This document shows, piece by piece, positions 11,977 through 23,689 of a stretch of DNA of 64,000 nt. The stretch is taken from assembly GCA_019925105.1 (NCBI GenBank), contig JAHGAU010000024.1, forward strand, positions 496,001-560,000, in the 5' to 3' direction. The notes under the pieces were generated by a model, which saw nothing but the letters and a program-made list of their open reading frames with translations, was not told the DNA's origin and did no database searches. Origin of the DNA: Niebla homalea (Eukaryota; Ascomycota; Lecanoromycetes; Lecanorales; Ramalinaceae). The stretch's first letter is position 1. Each line of letters starts with the position of its first letter. Made by a program: the position numbers and the translations under genes.

Positions 11977-13455
11977 TTAATTTTGGATATTAACCCTTTA
12001 AGGCGTTTAGAAGTATTTACTTTATTATTCTATATATATTATATATATAAATATCTTATTTCTTACTCCGTTATATATTAAATATATTATTTTTAATTTT
12101 ATATTAAAATTATTTACTTTAATTATATATATTTAAAGTTTTAATAACGTTAAATCCCGTTAAATAAACGTTAATATGTTAACCTTAAAGCTATAAAGTT
12201 TATTATATTATTTATTTAATTTTTTAATTTCTTAGAGTTTATAAGATTAATTATTTATAAGTTTATAATTTAATTAAATTATAAAAGATTCTTAATTTTA
12301 TTAATATTTTTAAAGAACTTATAATATATTAATCCAATAATATATTCAATTTCCCGTTATAATTATTAACTGCTTTAATCCTGGATCCTTTATTTAAAAT
12401 ATTAAAGGAAAGAACGTTTAACCGGAAGGCTATTTTTTTATTAAAGTTACGTTATTAAAATAACGAAATACTATTACTTCCTTATTAATAATTTTTTTAC
12501 GATAAATTATTAAACCTTCTTTATTACCTAAGAAACTTTAATCCCAAGTAATTTAAATTAAATAATTCGTTTTTTAGGTTAATATATTAAAGTACGTTTT
12601 TTACTTTAACGTTTTATATTTCGATTAAATTATTAAGTTCCGTCTTTATATCTGAAATATTAAACTTTAAATTATTGGTTTTTACTTTAAATAAAATAAT
12701 ATAGTAATTAAAAAGTTTAACCTTTATATTCTATAATATATTCTTTAATTCAGGGAAAACAGCTTAAATAAATTAATAATTAAAGAAATTTAATTATAAA
12801 ATAAACGGTTATAAGGATAATTTAAGAATTATTAATTTAATTATTTATATTGAAATATTAAATATAATCCTTATAAATAACGTAATTAAATAGGCAAAAT
12901 CCTATTTAAAAATAATCTGCTTATTCTTAAAATTAAGCTTTATTTAAGATATTATTATTTAATTAAAATTATAATTTTATAAAAGGTTCCTTTTATATAT
13001 TATTAAAGTAATTATTATCTTTATTAATATTTAAGTTATAAAATTAAAGTAAAATTAAAAAGAACTATTATTAACCTATTATAAACGTACCTTAAAACTT
13101 ATATAACGTATAAAGGTTAAAAATAAATTAATATTAAAAATAATTTTAATATTAAGCGGATTAAACGCTTTAAAATTAATTTTCCTTAATTTAATACTTT
13201 AAGCCTTTATTAAAAGATTATTAAATTTTATAATCCGGAAAAAAATAATTTAAAGAATAATATCTTTAAATTAATTCTTTAAGTTAATTTATACCTTAAT
13301 AAAAAAGTATACCGGATAGAAATAAAAGTTAAAAAACTTTTTATAAAAGAACGTTAAATTAATAAATTAAAATTCTTAAAAAATAATATATATAATAATT
13401 ATATATTATAATAAGTAAAAATAATATTTACTTTATATTATATTTTAACTTATTA

Positions 13456-13515
13456 ATTAAAGAAGTTTAAAGTATTTATTATATAATTAAAGAAGTTTAA
13501 AGTACTTATTATATA
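13456..13515. repeat. 2 x 30-bp tandem duplication in E3
   Basis: Units 13456-13485 and 13486-13515 start attaaagaagtttaaagta and differ at one position (t against c). The unit is a multiple of three, so it would add ten codons in frame if the segment was coding. Confidence 0.85.
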
Positions 13516-15578
13516 GTTTATAAAAATAATTATTATTATTAAGTTTAAAATTTATAAAAACCTATAAGAACCAGCTTCTTCTTAAATAAATAATTATAAA
13601 TAAAATTATCCTCCGTTTATAAAATAATCCTTATTATTTAATTTAAACCGAAATAATTTCAAGAAACCTTTATTTAAGTTTTAAATTTTACTTAAAGAAT
13701 TACCGGAGAGGACTATATTAATAAACTAGTTTATAAATAATTTAATAAAGTAATTAATTATAAATAATAATTTATTATATATTTAATATAGAGAATATAA
13801 TTATAATTTTAATAAGTATAAAGGTAAAGAATTATTATAATAAAAACGGATTTATTTAAAGTCTATTATATTTAAAGGTATATTATAAATAAATATTATT
13901 TCCTTTAATATTTTAAAGCTTAAACTTTATAATAATATTTTAAATAAAATTTTATTTTATAAATAAATTGCTTTAATTATTATTTACGCCCCGGAATTAT
14001 TTATTATTAATAATATTATATAAAGCTTAAATAAACTAAATAATTTATAAAATCAATTAAAAAAAAATAGATTTTAAATAAATTATATTAAAATAAAATT
14101 AAAGGAAAGATTTACGTTTAATAAATAAGCTTATTAAAACTTAAAGCTTTTAATATTATATAAGTTTAAAAATAAAATAAAGGATAATAAACTTAAAAGA
14201 AAAAATTAAAAAAAATATAATAAGAAGATTAAACTTTAACCTTTAATTGGGATATTTAACGAAAAAATGGGAAAATATAAATCATTTATTTTTATTTAAG
14301 AGTTATTATTATTTAATATTAAGAACCTTATATAAATAGATTTTTTTATTGGTCGCCCGTAATATTACGAGAAATAAAATAATTATTTATATAAGTAATA
14401 AAGAAAACTTTAAAGTAAAAAAGTAAAATTAAAAATATTATCTTATTAATTATAATCTTTATTATAAATTAAAATCTTAATTTCCCCGTATTATTTTATT
14501 AATATCCTAAAGGGTATTAACCTGGTTTAATTATTATATTAAATATTAAGTTATTACTTTATAATTTTACTTTAGCTTTTTTTATCCTTTAAAATATTTA
14601 AATTAACTTTATAATTACCGGAATATTAAATAACTTTTATATAAAGTTTCTTTAAATTATAGTAAAAAATAAAAAAACATTTTATATATAATATATTATT
14701 AATACTTTAAGGAAAAAATATATCTTAAATAAAATAATTATTTAAATAAATTAAAATTTTAAGTTAAATATTATATTTAAAAAGTTAATTTAAAAATTAT
14801 TCCTTAAATTATATTTTTTAATAAAGATTAATTTTAAAAACTTATTTATATAAATTATTAATTATTATAATTATATATTTTATTTTTAGGTTTTCTTAAA
14901 TATTATTATTAAAGGTATTACTAGGAATATTTATTATTTAATTATATTAAAAGTTATAGTTATTAATAAAGTAAATTAAATAAGTTAATTAAGCCTTTTA
15001 TTTAGATTACCGTAATTATAGGATATAAATATTTATATTTCGATTTAAAAGTTATTTATTATAATTAAGGATACTTTAATAAATAAAAAATTTTAAGATA
15101 TAATGGGACCCGAACTGGTATTCTATAAGGATTATAATTTAATCCTTTATTTTAAATTATTTATAAAATAAAAATTATTAATAAATAATAAAGCGGATTC
15201 CTTTAATTCGGAATTAGATTTTAATAACTTGGATAATCTTTTTAATATTAATAATTTAAAGCCGTTTTTTTAATAAATCTTTAATATAACTTTAAATTAT
15301 TAAAACGTTAATATTAAAGTAAAATACTTTTAAGCCCTTTAAACGTTTAATTAATATCTTTAAAGTTAAAGAAAATTTTATTTTTAATTTAAATATATTT
15401 AATAATAAGTTAATTTACTTCAGTTTTCTTAATTTAATTTATTAATTTTACTTTAAAATTAATTAAAGTTTAAATACTTAATCCTTTATTATTATTAATT
15501 TATTAATCTATATTATTATTAAGATTCTTATTATTATACTTTAAAGTATTTAAAACGTTAAATTCTTATTTAAAAATA

Positions 15579-15583
15579 TATAT
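15579..15583. repeat. target-site duplication of E2, left copy (tatat)
   Basis: Matches 23228-23232. The sequence is low complexity, but its position exactly outside two 333-bp LTRs supports it. Confidence 0.82.
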
Positions 15584-15916
15584 TATTAGCAGCTAGCGCT
15601 ATCTCTGCGCCGGCGTTATAGTGGTGCGCTATATTGCTACGCTAAGGTAGGCCGTTAAGCCTTGGTAAAGGACTTTAATAACGGCCTTAGTATACGTTAT
15701 TTATAAGCCGTAACTTAATAGGCGTAAAGCGGGGTAATTATTATTTTTACTTTAAGTAAAAATTATACCTTAATTCTTTCTAAGTTCTTTAAGAATTAAT
15801 TTTATTATTAATTTACTTATTAAAGTAATATTTAAGTATTTAGACCGTAACGTTACGTTTTTTATATTTATTTTTATTAATCCCGTTAACGTACCGTTAA
15901 CGGAGTTAATTTAATA
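15584..15916 (+). repeat. E2 5' LTR (333 bp)
   Basis: Outward-facing left end is preserved (tagcagctagcgctatctct from 15587); the inner end is mutated, for example cccgttaacgtaccgttaac where the 3' LTR keeps cccgctggcgtgccgccagc. Confidence 0.94.
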
Positions 15917-15949
15917 TTCTAATTCTTTTTCTTTATTAAAGAGAAAGCT

Positions 15950-18900
15950 TAATATTATTATTATAATAAATATTTAATTAACTTAATAAACCTTAAAATA
16001 AGAAAACGATATTTACTTTTTAATTAAGAACCCCTTTATTATAATTAAGTAAATTAAAGCGGTAAAATATTACCGTAATATTATGGCTTAATAAACTTAA
16101 TTCTTAAAATTATAGTTTAAAGTTAATTGGTTTAAGGTTAAGAACCGTATTTATTAGGAGTATATATTTAACCGTATTAATACGTAATATAAGGGTTTAC
16201 GTTCCGGGATTCTCCCCTGCGTTAATCCTATTATAAAGCTTTATGCCGACGGTATATTATCGGTGGCCTTTATTTTACCCCGTAAAAGTAAGTTTTTTTA
16301 TCCGGAAAAACTTAAGTTATACTAAAATAAGTCTAAAGGTAAGTATTAAACGTAATTTATTAACTTAAAAAGATAATTTATATTTTATCTTAAGTACTTT
16401 TTTATTAAAAGAAAAAAGGTAGTTTTTTATTTAAGGTCTATTTCTCGTAAAATCTTTAATTTACTGGATAAGGAAATTAATAAAATAAGCTATTAAAAGC
16501 TTAAGGATAAATTCTTAAACTTAATAATTAATCCGGAGAATTACTGGTTTATTTATTATAAATAATTTAAGGATATTAAATAATACTTTAATTAAAAAAT
16601 AACGTAATTCTATAATACTTTAAAGATTATAAAAGAAAACTTATTATTACTATTAAATAAGTTTTATATTTATATATTTTTTATAAAGCTTTTATTAAAG
16701 TTTAAAATTAAAATCTTTATAATTAATAAAATATTAAGAATTTAAAACGATATTATAATAGTAATAATTATATAAAAGAATAACTTAAAGTATATTATTA
16801 ATAATAATTAAAAAGTTAATAAGGATAAATCCTTTAAAAATAGGGTATTTAAATTTAATTCTAACGGCTTAAAACCGGTATATACCTTTATTAAAATTAA
16901 TTCTTACGGTTAAAAGCGTAAAACTATACTTAAAAACTTTAACGCCGTTTTTAAAGTAAATAAGAACGTTAAGTATTATATATACTACGGAAAAAGCTAT
17001 TATATATCCGATTACTTTACCGTTTTATAAAATAAGGTCTTAATAATAAGCGTAAAATCCTATAAAAAGGATAATATATTAAAAAATAATAAAGCTTTAA
17101 CGGCGTTTTAAAATTAAAACCAATAAAAAGATAATTAAAGGTATATCCGGCTTTTATTATTAAGGGTTAAATAAGTTTTTAGGATAATCCTTAATTATTA
17201 AGTATATTAATTAATATTAAAGCTTAAATAAATTTAATTTTATAAGTATATACGGTTTAATAAGACTTATAGTTAACTTTTACCGTTTTACCGTAAGCGG
17301 CTTTTCTTAATAATAAATAGATTTTTTATTATAACGCTTATTAATTATAATATTATTTAATTAATAATTAAAAACAATAGAAATAATATAAAATACTTTT
17401 CTATATTATTAATTAAAAAGGTTTAAACGTAATCCTTAATTTATTAACTTTACGTACTTTATAAATAACGATTAATCCGGCGGCGGATAAATAATACTTT
17501 AAAATTAATTCTTATAAGTTATAAATTAATAACGTTTATAACTTTAATTAAAATTTAACGGAAATCAGTAAAATCTTTATAATTATTTACGTTAACGTAA
17601 TAACGGAACGCTTAAAAGTACCGTAAATCCCTTAGGGCAATTTAACGCGTATAAATATTATAAAAGACTTTATTAACCAGAGCGTTCTAAAGGAGTTAAG
17701 TAAATATATAAATATCTTTTTTAATAATATAATTAATACTTTATTTAAATTAAAATAAAAAGATTATATTATTAACTTAAATAATAAAGAGTTATTATAT
17801 AATTTTTTATATAACCTATCTCGGATAAAGTTAATAGAGTTCCGGCGGTATTTTAAGGATATTATAATCTAAGGTTAGATTTATTACTTAACGTCGTTTA
17901 TAAACGCCCCGATCCTTTTTATATTTAAGAAAGATAATAATTTTTATCTTTATATTAATTACCGTAAATTAAATGCGATTATAATTAAAAATTAATACTT
18001 ATTATCCTTAATTATTAAAACCTTTAACCGGTTAAATAACTTTAAACGGTTTATTAAGTTGGACCTTAAGGATACCTATTATTAATTATGGATTAAGTCC
18101 GGCGATAAGTAAAAAACGGCGTTTTATACGCGTTACGGTTATTTTAAGTATTTCGTTATACCGTTTAAGTTAATTAATATCCCGGCGACTTTTTAAGCTT
18201 ATATTAACTATATCCTTATTAATTTTATTAATATAACTTATATAATTTATTTAAACGATATTTTAATATTTAATAAGAATCCAGCGGACTATTAATATTA
18301 TATTTAATAGGTCCTTAAATAACTTTATTAATTTTAGCTTTATATTAATTTTAAGAAATATTAATTTAATATTATTTAAATAAAGTTCTTAAAGTTTATC
18401 GTTTTTATTAAAGGGATTTAAATAGATTAAAAGTATATCCAAATTATTAAGGATTAATTTACCTTAAAAACCTATTAAGAAATATAAGTTTTTTTAAGCT
18501 TTATAAATTTTTATCATTATTTTATTTATAAATATTTAAGGATAATTAAGCTTTTAATTAATTTACTTAAAGGTAATAAAGAAAAGAAGAAGGTTAATCC
18601 GTTAAAGTAAAATAATGCGGTTAATATAACGTTCCGCCGGCTCCGCGAAATATTTATTAACGTATTATTATTCCGCTATTTTAACTTAGAATAGGGGGTA
18701 TAAGTAAAGACCGATATATTTAACTTTATTATTATAAGCATTTTATCTTAATAATTTAAAAAGGGTTATTAGCGCCCAATTACGTATTAATCCAGAAAAA
18801 TAGCCCCTATTAAATAAAATTATAAGATATATAATTAAGAGCTCTTTATTATCGTTATAGCGTTTAAGCAATAACGGTATTATCTAAAAGGGAACCCTAA

Positions 18901-20690
18901 AGTTATTTAAGTATAAACAGATTATAATAACCTTTAAGGGTTTATAAAATAATTAACGTTAAGCCCGCGTTAAGCTAAATAAACCTTAAAACTTATTAAT
19001 TATAACTTTAAAGTATTTTATCGTTAAGGCAAAATAAACCCTATTAATCCTTTATTAAAACGTTTAAACTATAAAGGAGTTTTACCTTTTAATATTACCT
19101 TATTATTTACCTTATAGAATAAGTTTATACTCTAATTTAATAAATCGGCGGAGCGCCGATAAATGGCGGTTATTAATTATTAATTATTATTCGCTTTAAA
19201 AAATATTTAGGTTATTATTCCGTAAAAAGAAATTCAATAGTTATTTAAAGGGCTTTATAAAGAATTTAAGCCGATTAAGTTATTTATTAAGGATTTATAA
19301 ATTAATAATATATTTATATATAAAATTAAGGACGATAACGTAATATTAACGTATTTTCATTGAAATTATAATAATACTTAGAAATTCAATTTTAATAACC
19401 TTATTACTTATAAAGGCTATATATATATCCCCCGGGATAAAGCGGTTAAAGAAGAGTTAATTAATAAATATTATAATAATCTGTTAGCGGGCCACTTTAA
19501 AACCGAAAAAACTTATAAGCTTCTGGCCCGTAAATATTATTAAGACGGTTTAAAGGCTTAAGTTAATAATTATATTAAAACGTACGATATTTATTAAAGG
19601 ATTAAGGTATTACGTTACCGCTTTTATAATAAGCTTACTTTACTTTTTTAACCAGTTATATCCTAGAAAAAACTTAATATAGACTTTATTATTAATTTAC
19701 TTATAAATAAAATTAAGGGTAACGTTTATAATTTAATTTTAATAATTATAAATAAATATATAAAGATATATAGATACCTCCCCGTTATAAAATAAATCGA
19801 TACCGTTACGTTAATAAACCTTTTTTTTAAAGAAATCGTATTATATTATAATATGCCGGCTAAAATCGTAATTAATTAAAGGTTTTTATTTATTAATAAA
19901 TTCTAAGATTCAATATATTATTACGTAAAGATAAAGCGTAAATTAAATATCGCTTTTTACCTATAAACGGATAATTAAATAAAACGTTAAAATTAAGGCT
20001 TTAAATAATATTTAAGGATTTTTATTAGTTCCGAATAAGTAAATTAAATAGGGTTATTTCCTTTAACCGAATTTACTTATATAAACTCGGAATACTTAAC
20101 TTTAAGCTATAATTTTTTTATAACGATATATAATTATAATCTAGATATTTATTTTAAACTTAAGGATAAACCTATAGAAAAAGAAATATTTATAGTAAAA
20201 GATAAAGTTAAAATATTATATAAAATATAATTAATATTAATAGATTAATAACGTTATATTATTAAATCGATTTAAAAAATATATAATAAGAAATATAAGT
20301 TAAAATTATATAACGTTGGTAATTTAATAATATTAAATATTAAAAACCTTAAATTAAAGTAATTAAATAAAAAGTTTACGCCCCGATTTATAAGACCCTT
20401 TAAAATTAATAATAAAATTAAAACGTAAACGTACCGTTTATTCCTTTTTATTATTTATTGAATTTACTTTATTATTTATATTTCTTTTTTAAAGTTTTAT
20501 TATATTTACGCTAGCGATTAAATGGCGGAGGCTATAATATAAATATTTAAATTAATTAATAATAAAGAAGAATAAATAATTAAAGAAATTATTAATAAGG
20601 TTAAAAATAAAAAGGGCATTTAATATTAAGTTAAATAAGCTAATTAAGGCTTTAAATATAATTAATAAATACCAGAAACGGACTTAAAAT
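15950..20690 (+). pseudogene. E2 gag-pol remnant (zinc knuckle, protease region, RT, RNase H, integrase, chromodomain)
   Basis: Gag ends in a knuckle at 16974-17015 whose spacing is exactly C-x2-C-x4-H-x4-C, but all four metal ligands are now Tyr codons (TGT/TGC and CAT changed by single transitions). RT spans about 17.80-18.31 kb with VFKKDN-like, NYRKLNAI, FIKLDLKDTYY and the catalytic box at 18248-18259 reading YLND instead of YLDD. RNase H follows, then integrase from about 19.43 kb (GHFKTEKTYKLLARKYY) to 20.35 kb. A chromodomain lies at about 20.56-20.69 kb (EE-x-IIKEIINKVKN, then IPETDLKY). Stops appear where relatives have Gln, Trp or Arg. This is a Tf1/MAGGY-type chromovirus, known to target heterochromatin through the chromodomain. 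Confidence 0.9.
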
Positions 20691-20699
20691 ACTCTTAAG

Positions 20700-22894
20700 A
20701 ACTATAAGAATAATATAATAAAATAGTATAGAGTAAGAAAAAACGTAAATAAGGTTATAACGCTATAACGGCGGAAGTTATATATATAATTAATAGTTAT
20801 ATATATAATTAATATTATAATTACCTGGCCTTTATACGTTATTTTCCTATAAGATTGTTGGAGTTTAGGTTTTAGTTAATAACTTTATTTATTACGGGTA
20901 TTACGTACGCGGATAAATTAACGTTATAGAGGCGATTATTTTTATTATAATATTATACTTAATAAAAGTGGCTTTAATAATAGCCATAATAATATTAAAA
21001 AAGGTAAAGAAACGTAAACGCTAAATTATAAGCGTTTAACGCGTTATTAAGGAGATATTAAGTAAATAAAATTAAAAAAATAAAGTTATTTAAGGTAATA
21101 AAAGATTAATAAGTATATTTATTAAGTTTATATTAACGTATCGGTAACTTTAATAATATCGTCCGTTTTATTATTTTTTAATAATATATAAATTATAAGT
21201 ATTTAACGCTTAACGTTATTAACTTTAATATTTAACGTTAAACTCTAATAATATTAACATATAAAAATAAAAGAATAATCTATAATTCCGCGTTAATATA
21301 GGCTTTTTTCCTTTATAAATAAGTTAATAAAGTTAAGGATAAATATAAGGGTATCGTATTTTCTTTATTTTTTTCCTTTTTTTCCTTTCCGCCTTCCTTT
21401 CCGTTTTAATTAAAGGTTTTTCCTTAACGTTATTTACCGGAAGGGCTTTTTAATTCAATTTTAAAGTATTACTTTTAAAAGTTAAGGCTAACCCTTCTAA
21501 TAACGTTATTAAGGAGGATATAATTTCCTTTTCTTCTTCTTTAAATAGGTTAAAGCCTAAATTACGTATACTTAAAAGTTTAAAGTTAAATTTCTTCGTC
21601 GTTAATAATATACCGGGACTTAAAAATAGATCCTTTAATAAATTAATTAATAACGGAAAACCCGGACTTTTTATAATAATTTAATTTAGTTATTAAACGT
21701 TAACGTTATTACGTTATAAACGGATTAAATATATTTATTTACTTTTTAAGGAAGTTAACTTCTTTTTTTATTACCGTTATACGTACGGTAAACGTATTTC
21801 TCTTTATTTAAAGAATTAAAGCTTCCTTTTTAACTTTTATAATAACCCGGCGGAACGTATATTTTATATAGCCGGCCGTTATTAATATTTAATTAATATT
21901 TAATCGGAAAACCTTTAAATCTTAAAAGATCTTCTTACGTTTCCATATATATTAAGCGAACGCCCCGATAAATAATAAATTGGCGCGGCGTTATTTACGT
22001 AATTATTAAGTTACCCGGGATTAAAGTTAATCCGGGAACTATATATATATTAAGATAATAACGTTATAGCAGTATTAAGGATACTTACGGGGATATAGCG
22101 GCTTAAATATCGTTTATTACGATATTTATAGTAAAATATAAGGCCCCGTTAATATAAAAACTTATCCTATAAAAAGCAGGTTAAATAAGGTATTATTATA
22201 TATATTATTAATATTATATTCGCGCTTACGCCGGCGATATATTATTATACGTACGTTATATTATTTAAAGATTAAGGTAAATTTATATATTTTATTAATA
22301 AATAAAAATAAGCGGATTATTAACGTAAATAAAACGCTTATATAACGTTAATATTACTTACTATAATAATAATATAAATAATAAAGGTATATAATTATAT
22401 ACGTATTAGCTTATAAATACTTATATAAACCCTTAATATATTATATTTATAAAAGCAATTAAGATTATTAAGGAGAAAAGAGAAGAAGTTTAAAATAAAA
22501 TAAAAACCTTATTATAATTATATACCGTTTTTATAATAACGTTTACCTTTATTATAACGTAGTAAATTAATAGTAAAGCCTTAAATAATTATTAATTAAT
22601 ACCATAAAGATTCTTTTCTTATTTATTTTTTTTTATTAAGTTTTATAAAAAGGTTTTTAATAAACTTTATAAGTCACGTTAATTATTCATTAACGTAAAA
22701 TACCCCTATTATATTATTATTGGATAAATATTACTATACTTATATATATACTTAAGGATTCTTTTCTTTTTACCCTTTTTTTATTAGGTTTAATAATAGG
22801 TTTTTAATAAGTTTTATATTTAACCGGCTTTACGTTAACTTCTTAAATATATTTCTTTATACCTTAAAGATTAACGTATAAAGGGGGAGATAAT
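20700..22894. other. extra module of E2 between chromodomain and 3' LTR
   Basis: About 2.2 kb. A 19-bp tandem repeat lies at 20777-20795 and 20796-20814. On the minus strand (antisense to pol), about 21310-21600 reads with few stops through NLFKEEEKEII, LEGLALTFKSN and a basic ERKAERKKRKKIKK stretch. An imperfect direct repeat starts gattctttt at about 22610 and 22758. The segment matches the E1 module with small indels. It is either an accessory antisense gene or a long 3' untranslated region. Confidence 0.5.
22880..22890 (+). promoter_or_regulatory. polypurine tract of E2
   Basis: The run aaagggggaga stands four bases before the 3' LTR start at 22895, the expected place for the plus-strand primer. 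The E1 equivalent is the complement of 4653-4663. Confidence 0.75.
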
Positions 22895-23227
22895 TATTAA
22901 TAATTAACGTTATTTTTACGCCGGCGTTATAATAATACGTTATATTATTACGTTAAAATAAGCCGTTAAGCCTTAATAAAGGGCCTTAATAACGGCCTTA
23001 ATATACGTTATTTATAAGCCGTAACTTAATAGGCGTAAAGCGGGGTAATTATTATTTTTACCTTAAATAAAAGCTATGCTTTAATTCTTTTTAAGTTTTT
23101 TAAGAATTAATCTTATTATTAATTTACTTATTAAAGTAATATTTAAGTATCCAGACCGTAACGTTACGTCTTCTACATCCACCTTTACTAGTCCCGCTGG
23201 CGTGCCGCCAGCGGAGTTAGTCTAACA
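22895..23227 (+). repeat. E2 3' LTR (333 bp)
   Basis: Right outward end preserved (cgctggcgtgccgccagcgg, then agttagtctaaca); left inward end mutated. Collinear without gaps with the other three copies as far as I can align by eye. Confidence 0.94.
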
Positions 23228-23232
23228 TATAT
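23228..23232. repeat. target-site duplication of E2, right copy (tatat)
   Basis: Matches 15579-15583. Confidence 0.82.
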
Positions 23233-23689
23233 ATAAAATTAAGATTTAACTTAAAATTTATATTTATATTAATTAATTAATAAAACGTTTTCTATAAATA
23301 TAATATTTAAAGTATTCTTAAAATATTAAAAAGTAAACGTTTTTTTTATTTATAAAGTATACCGTTTATAACCGGATAAAACGATTTCTTTTATTAAACT
23401 TAAAAAATAAATTAAAGAATTAAAATTAAAAAAAATATTTAAATTATTTATATTAATTAAAGCCAATTAAATCCATATCCTTCGGTTATTTTATTAATAT
23501 AAATATTTAAATAAGGAGGATTTAATAGATCTTCTATATATAAACTTAATAATATATAAGATCCGTATAAATCTTAAAGTAAAATTATATATTATTAAGA
23601 ATTAAAAACGTTAAGCTCCGTATATAAAATAATAAATAAAGAAAATAACTTTAAATAAGATATTAAGAGGAATCTATAAATTAATTATA

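Larger units (their letters stand above)
11977..15583 (+). pseudogene. E3 internal segment expected to hold gag/protease (unrecognisable)
   Basis: 3.6 kb of AT-rich DNA between E1 and E2 that belongs to E3, by elimination and because LTRs and target duplications account for both sides. It lies 5' of the RT remnant, so gag and protease are expected. I cannot identify a zinc knuckle or protease motif. A 30-bp tandem duplication at 13456-13515 is the only structure seen. Confidence 0.5.
15584..23227 (+). mobile_element. E2: chromodomain Ty3/gypsy retrotransposon, RIP-inactivated
   Basis: 7,644 bp, same family as E1 in opposite orientation, so the two 5' LTRs face each other across 3.6 kb. LTRs are 15584-15916 and 22895-23227, both 333 bp; the right end reads ctaaca and the left TGTTAG is mutated to tattag. 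Polypurine tract aaagggggaga at 22880-22890 precedes the 3' LTR. Pol order gag, RT, RNase H, integrase, chromodomain is readable on the plus strand. No functional reading frame remains. Confidence 0.94.

Noticed and set aside
4316..23227. Reading 4316-4380 and 23165-23227 as terminal inverted repeats of one 18.9-kb DNA transposon
   Set aside because: Each is one end of a 333-bp LTR with a direct partner (11639 and 15584), separate target duplications flank E1 and E2, and both carry Ty3-type RT. They are two inverted retrotransposons.
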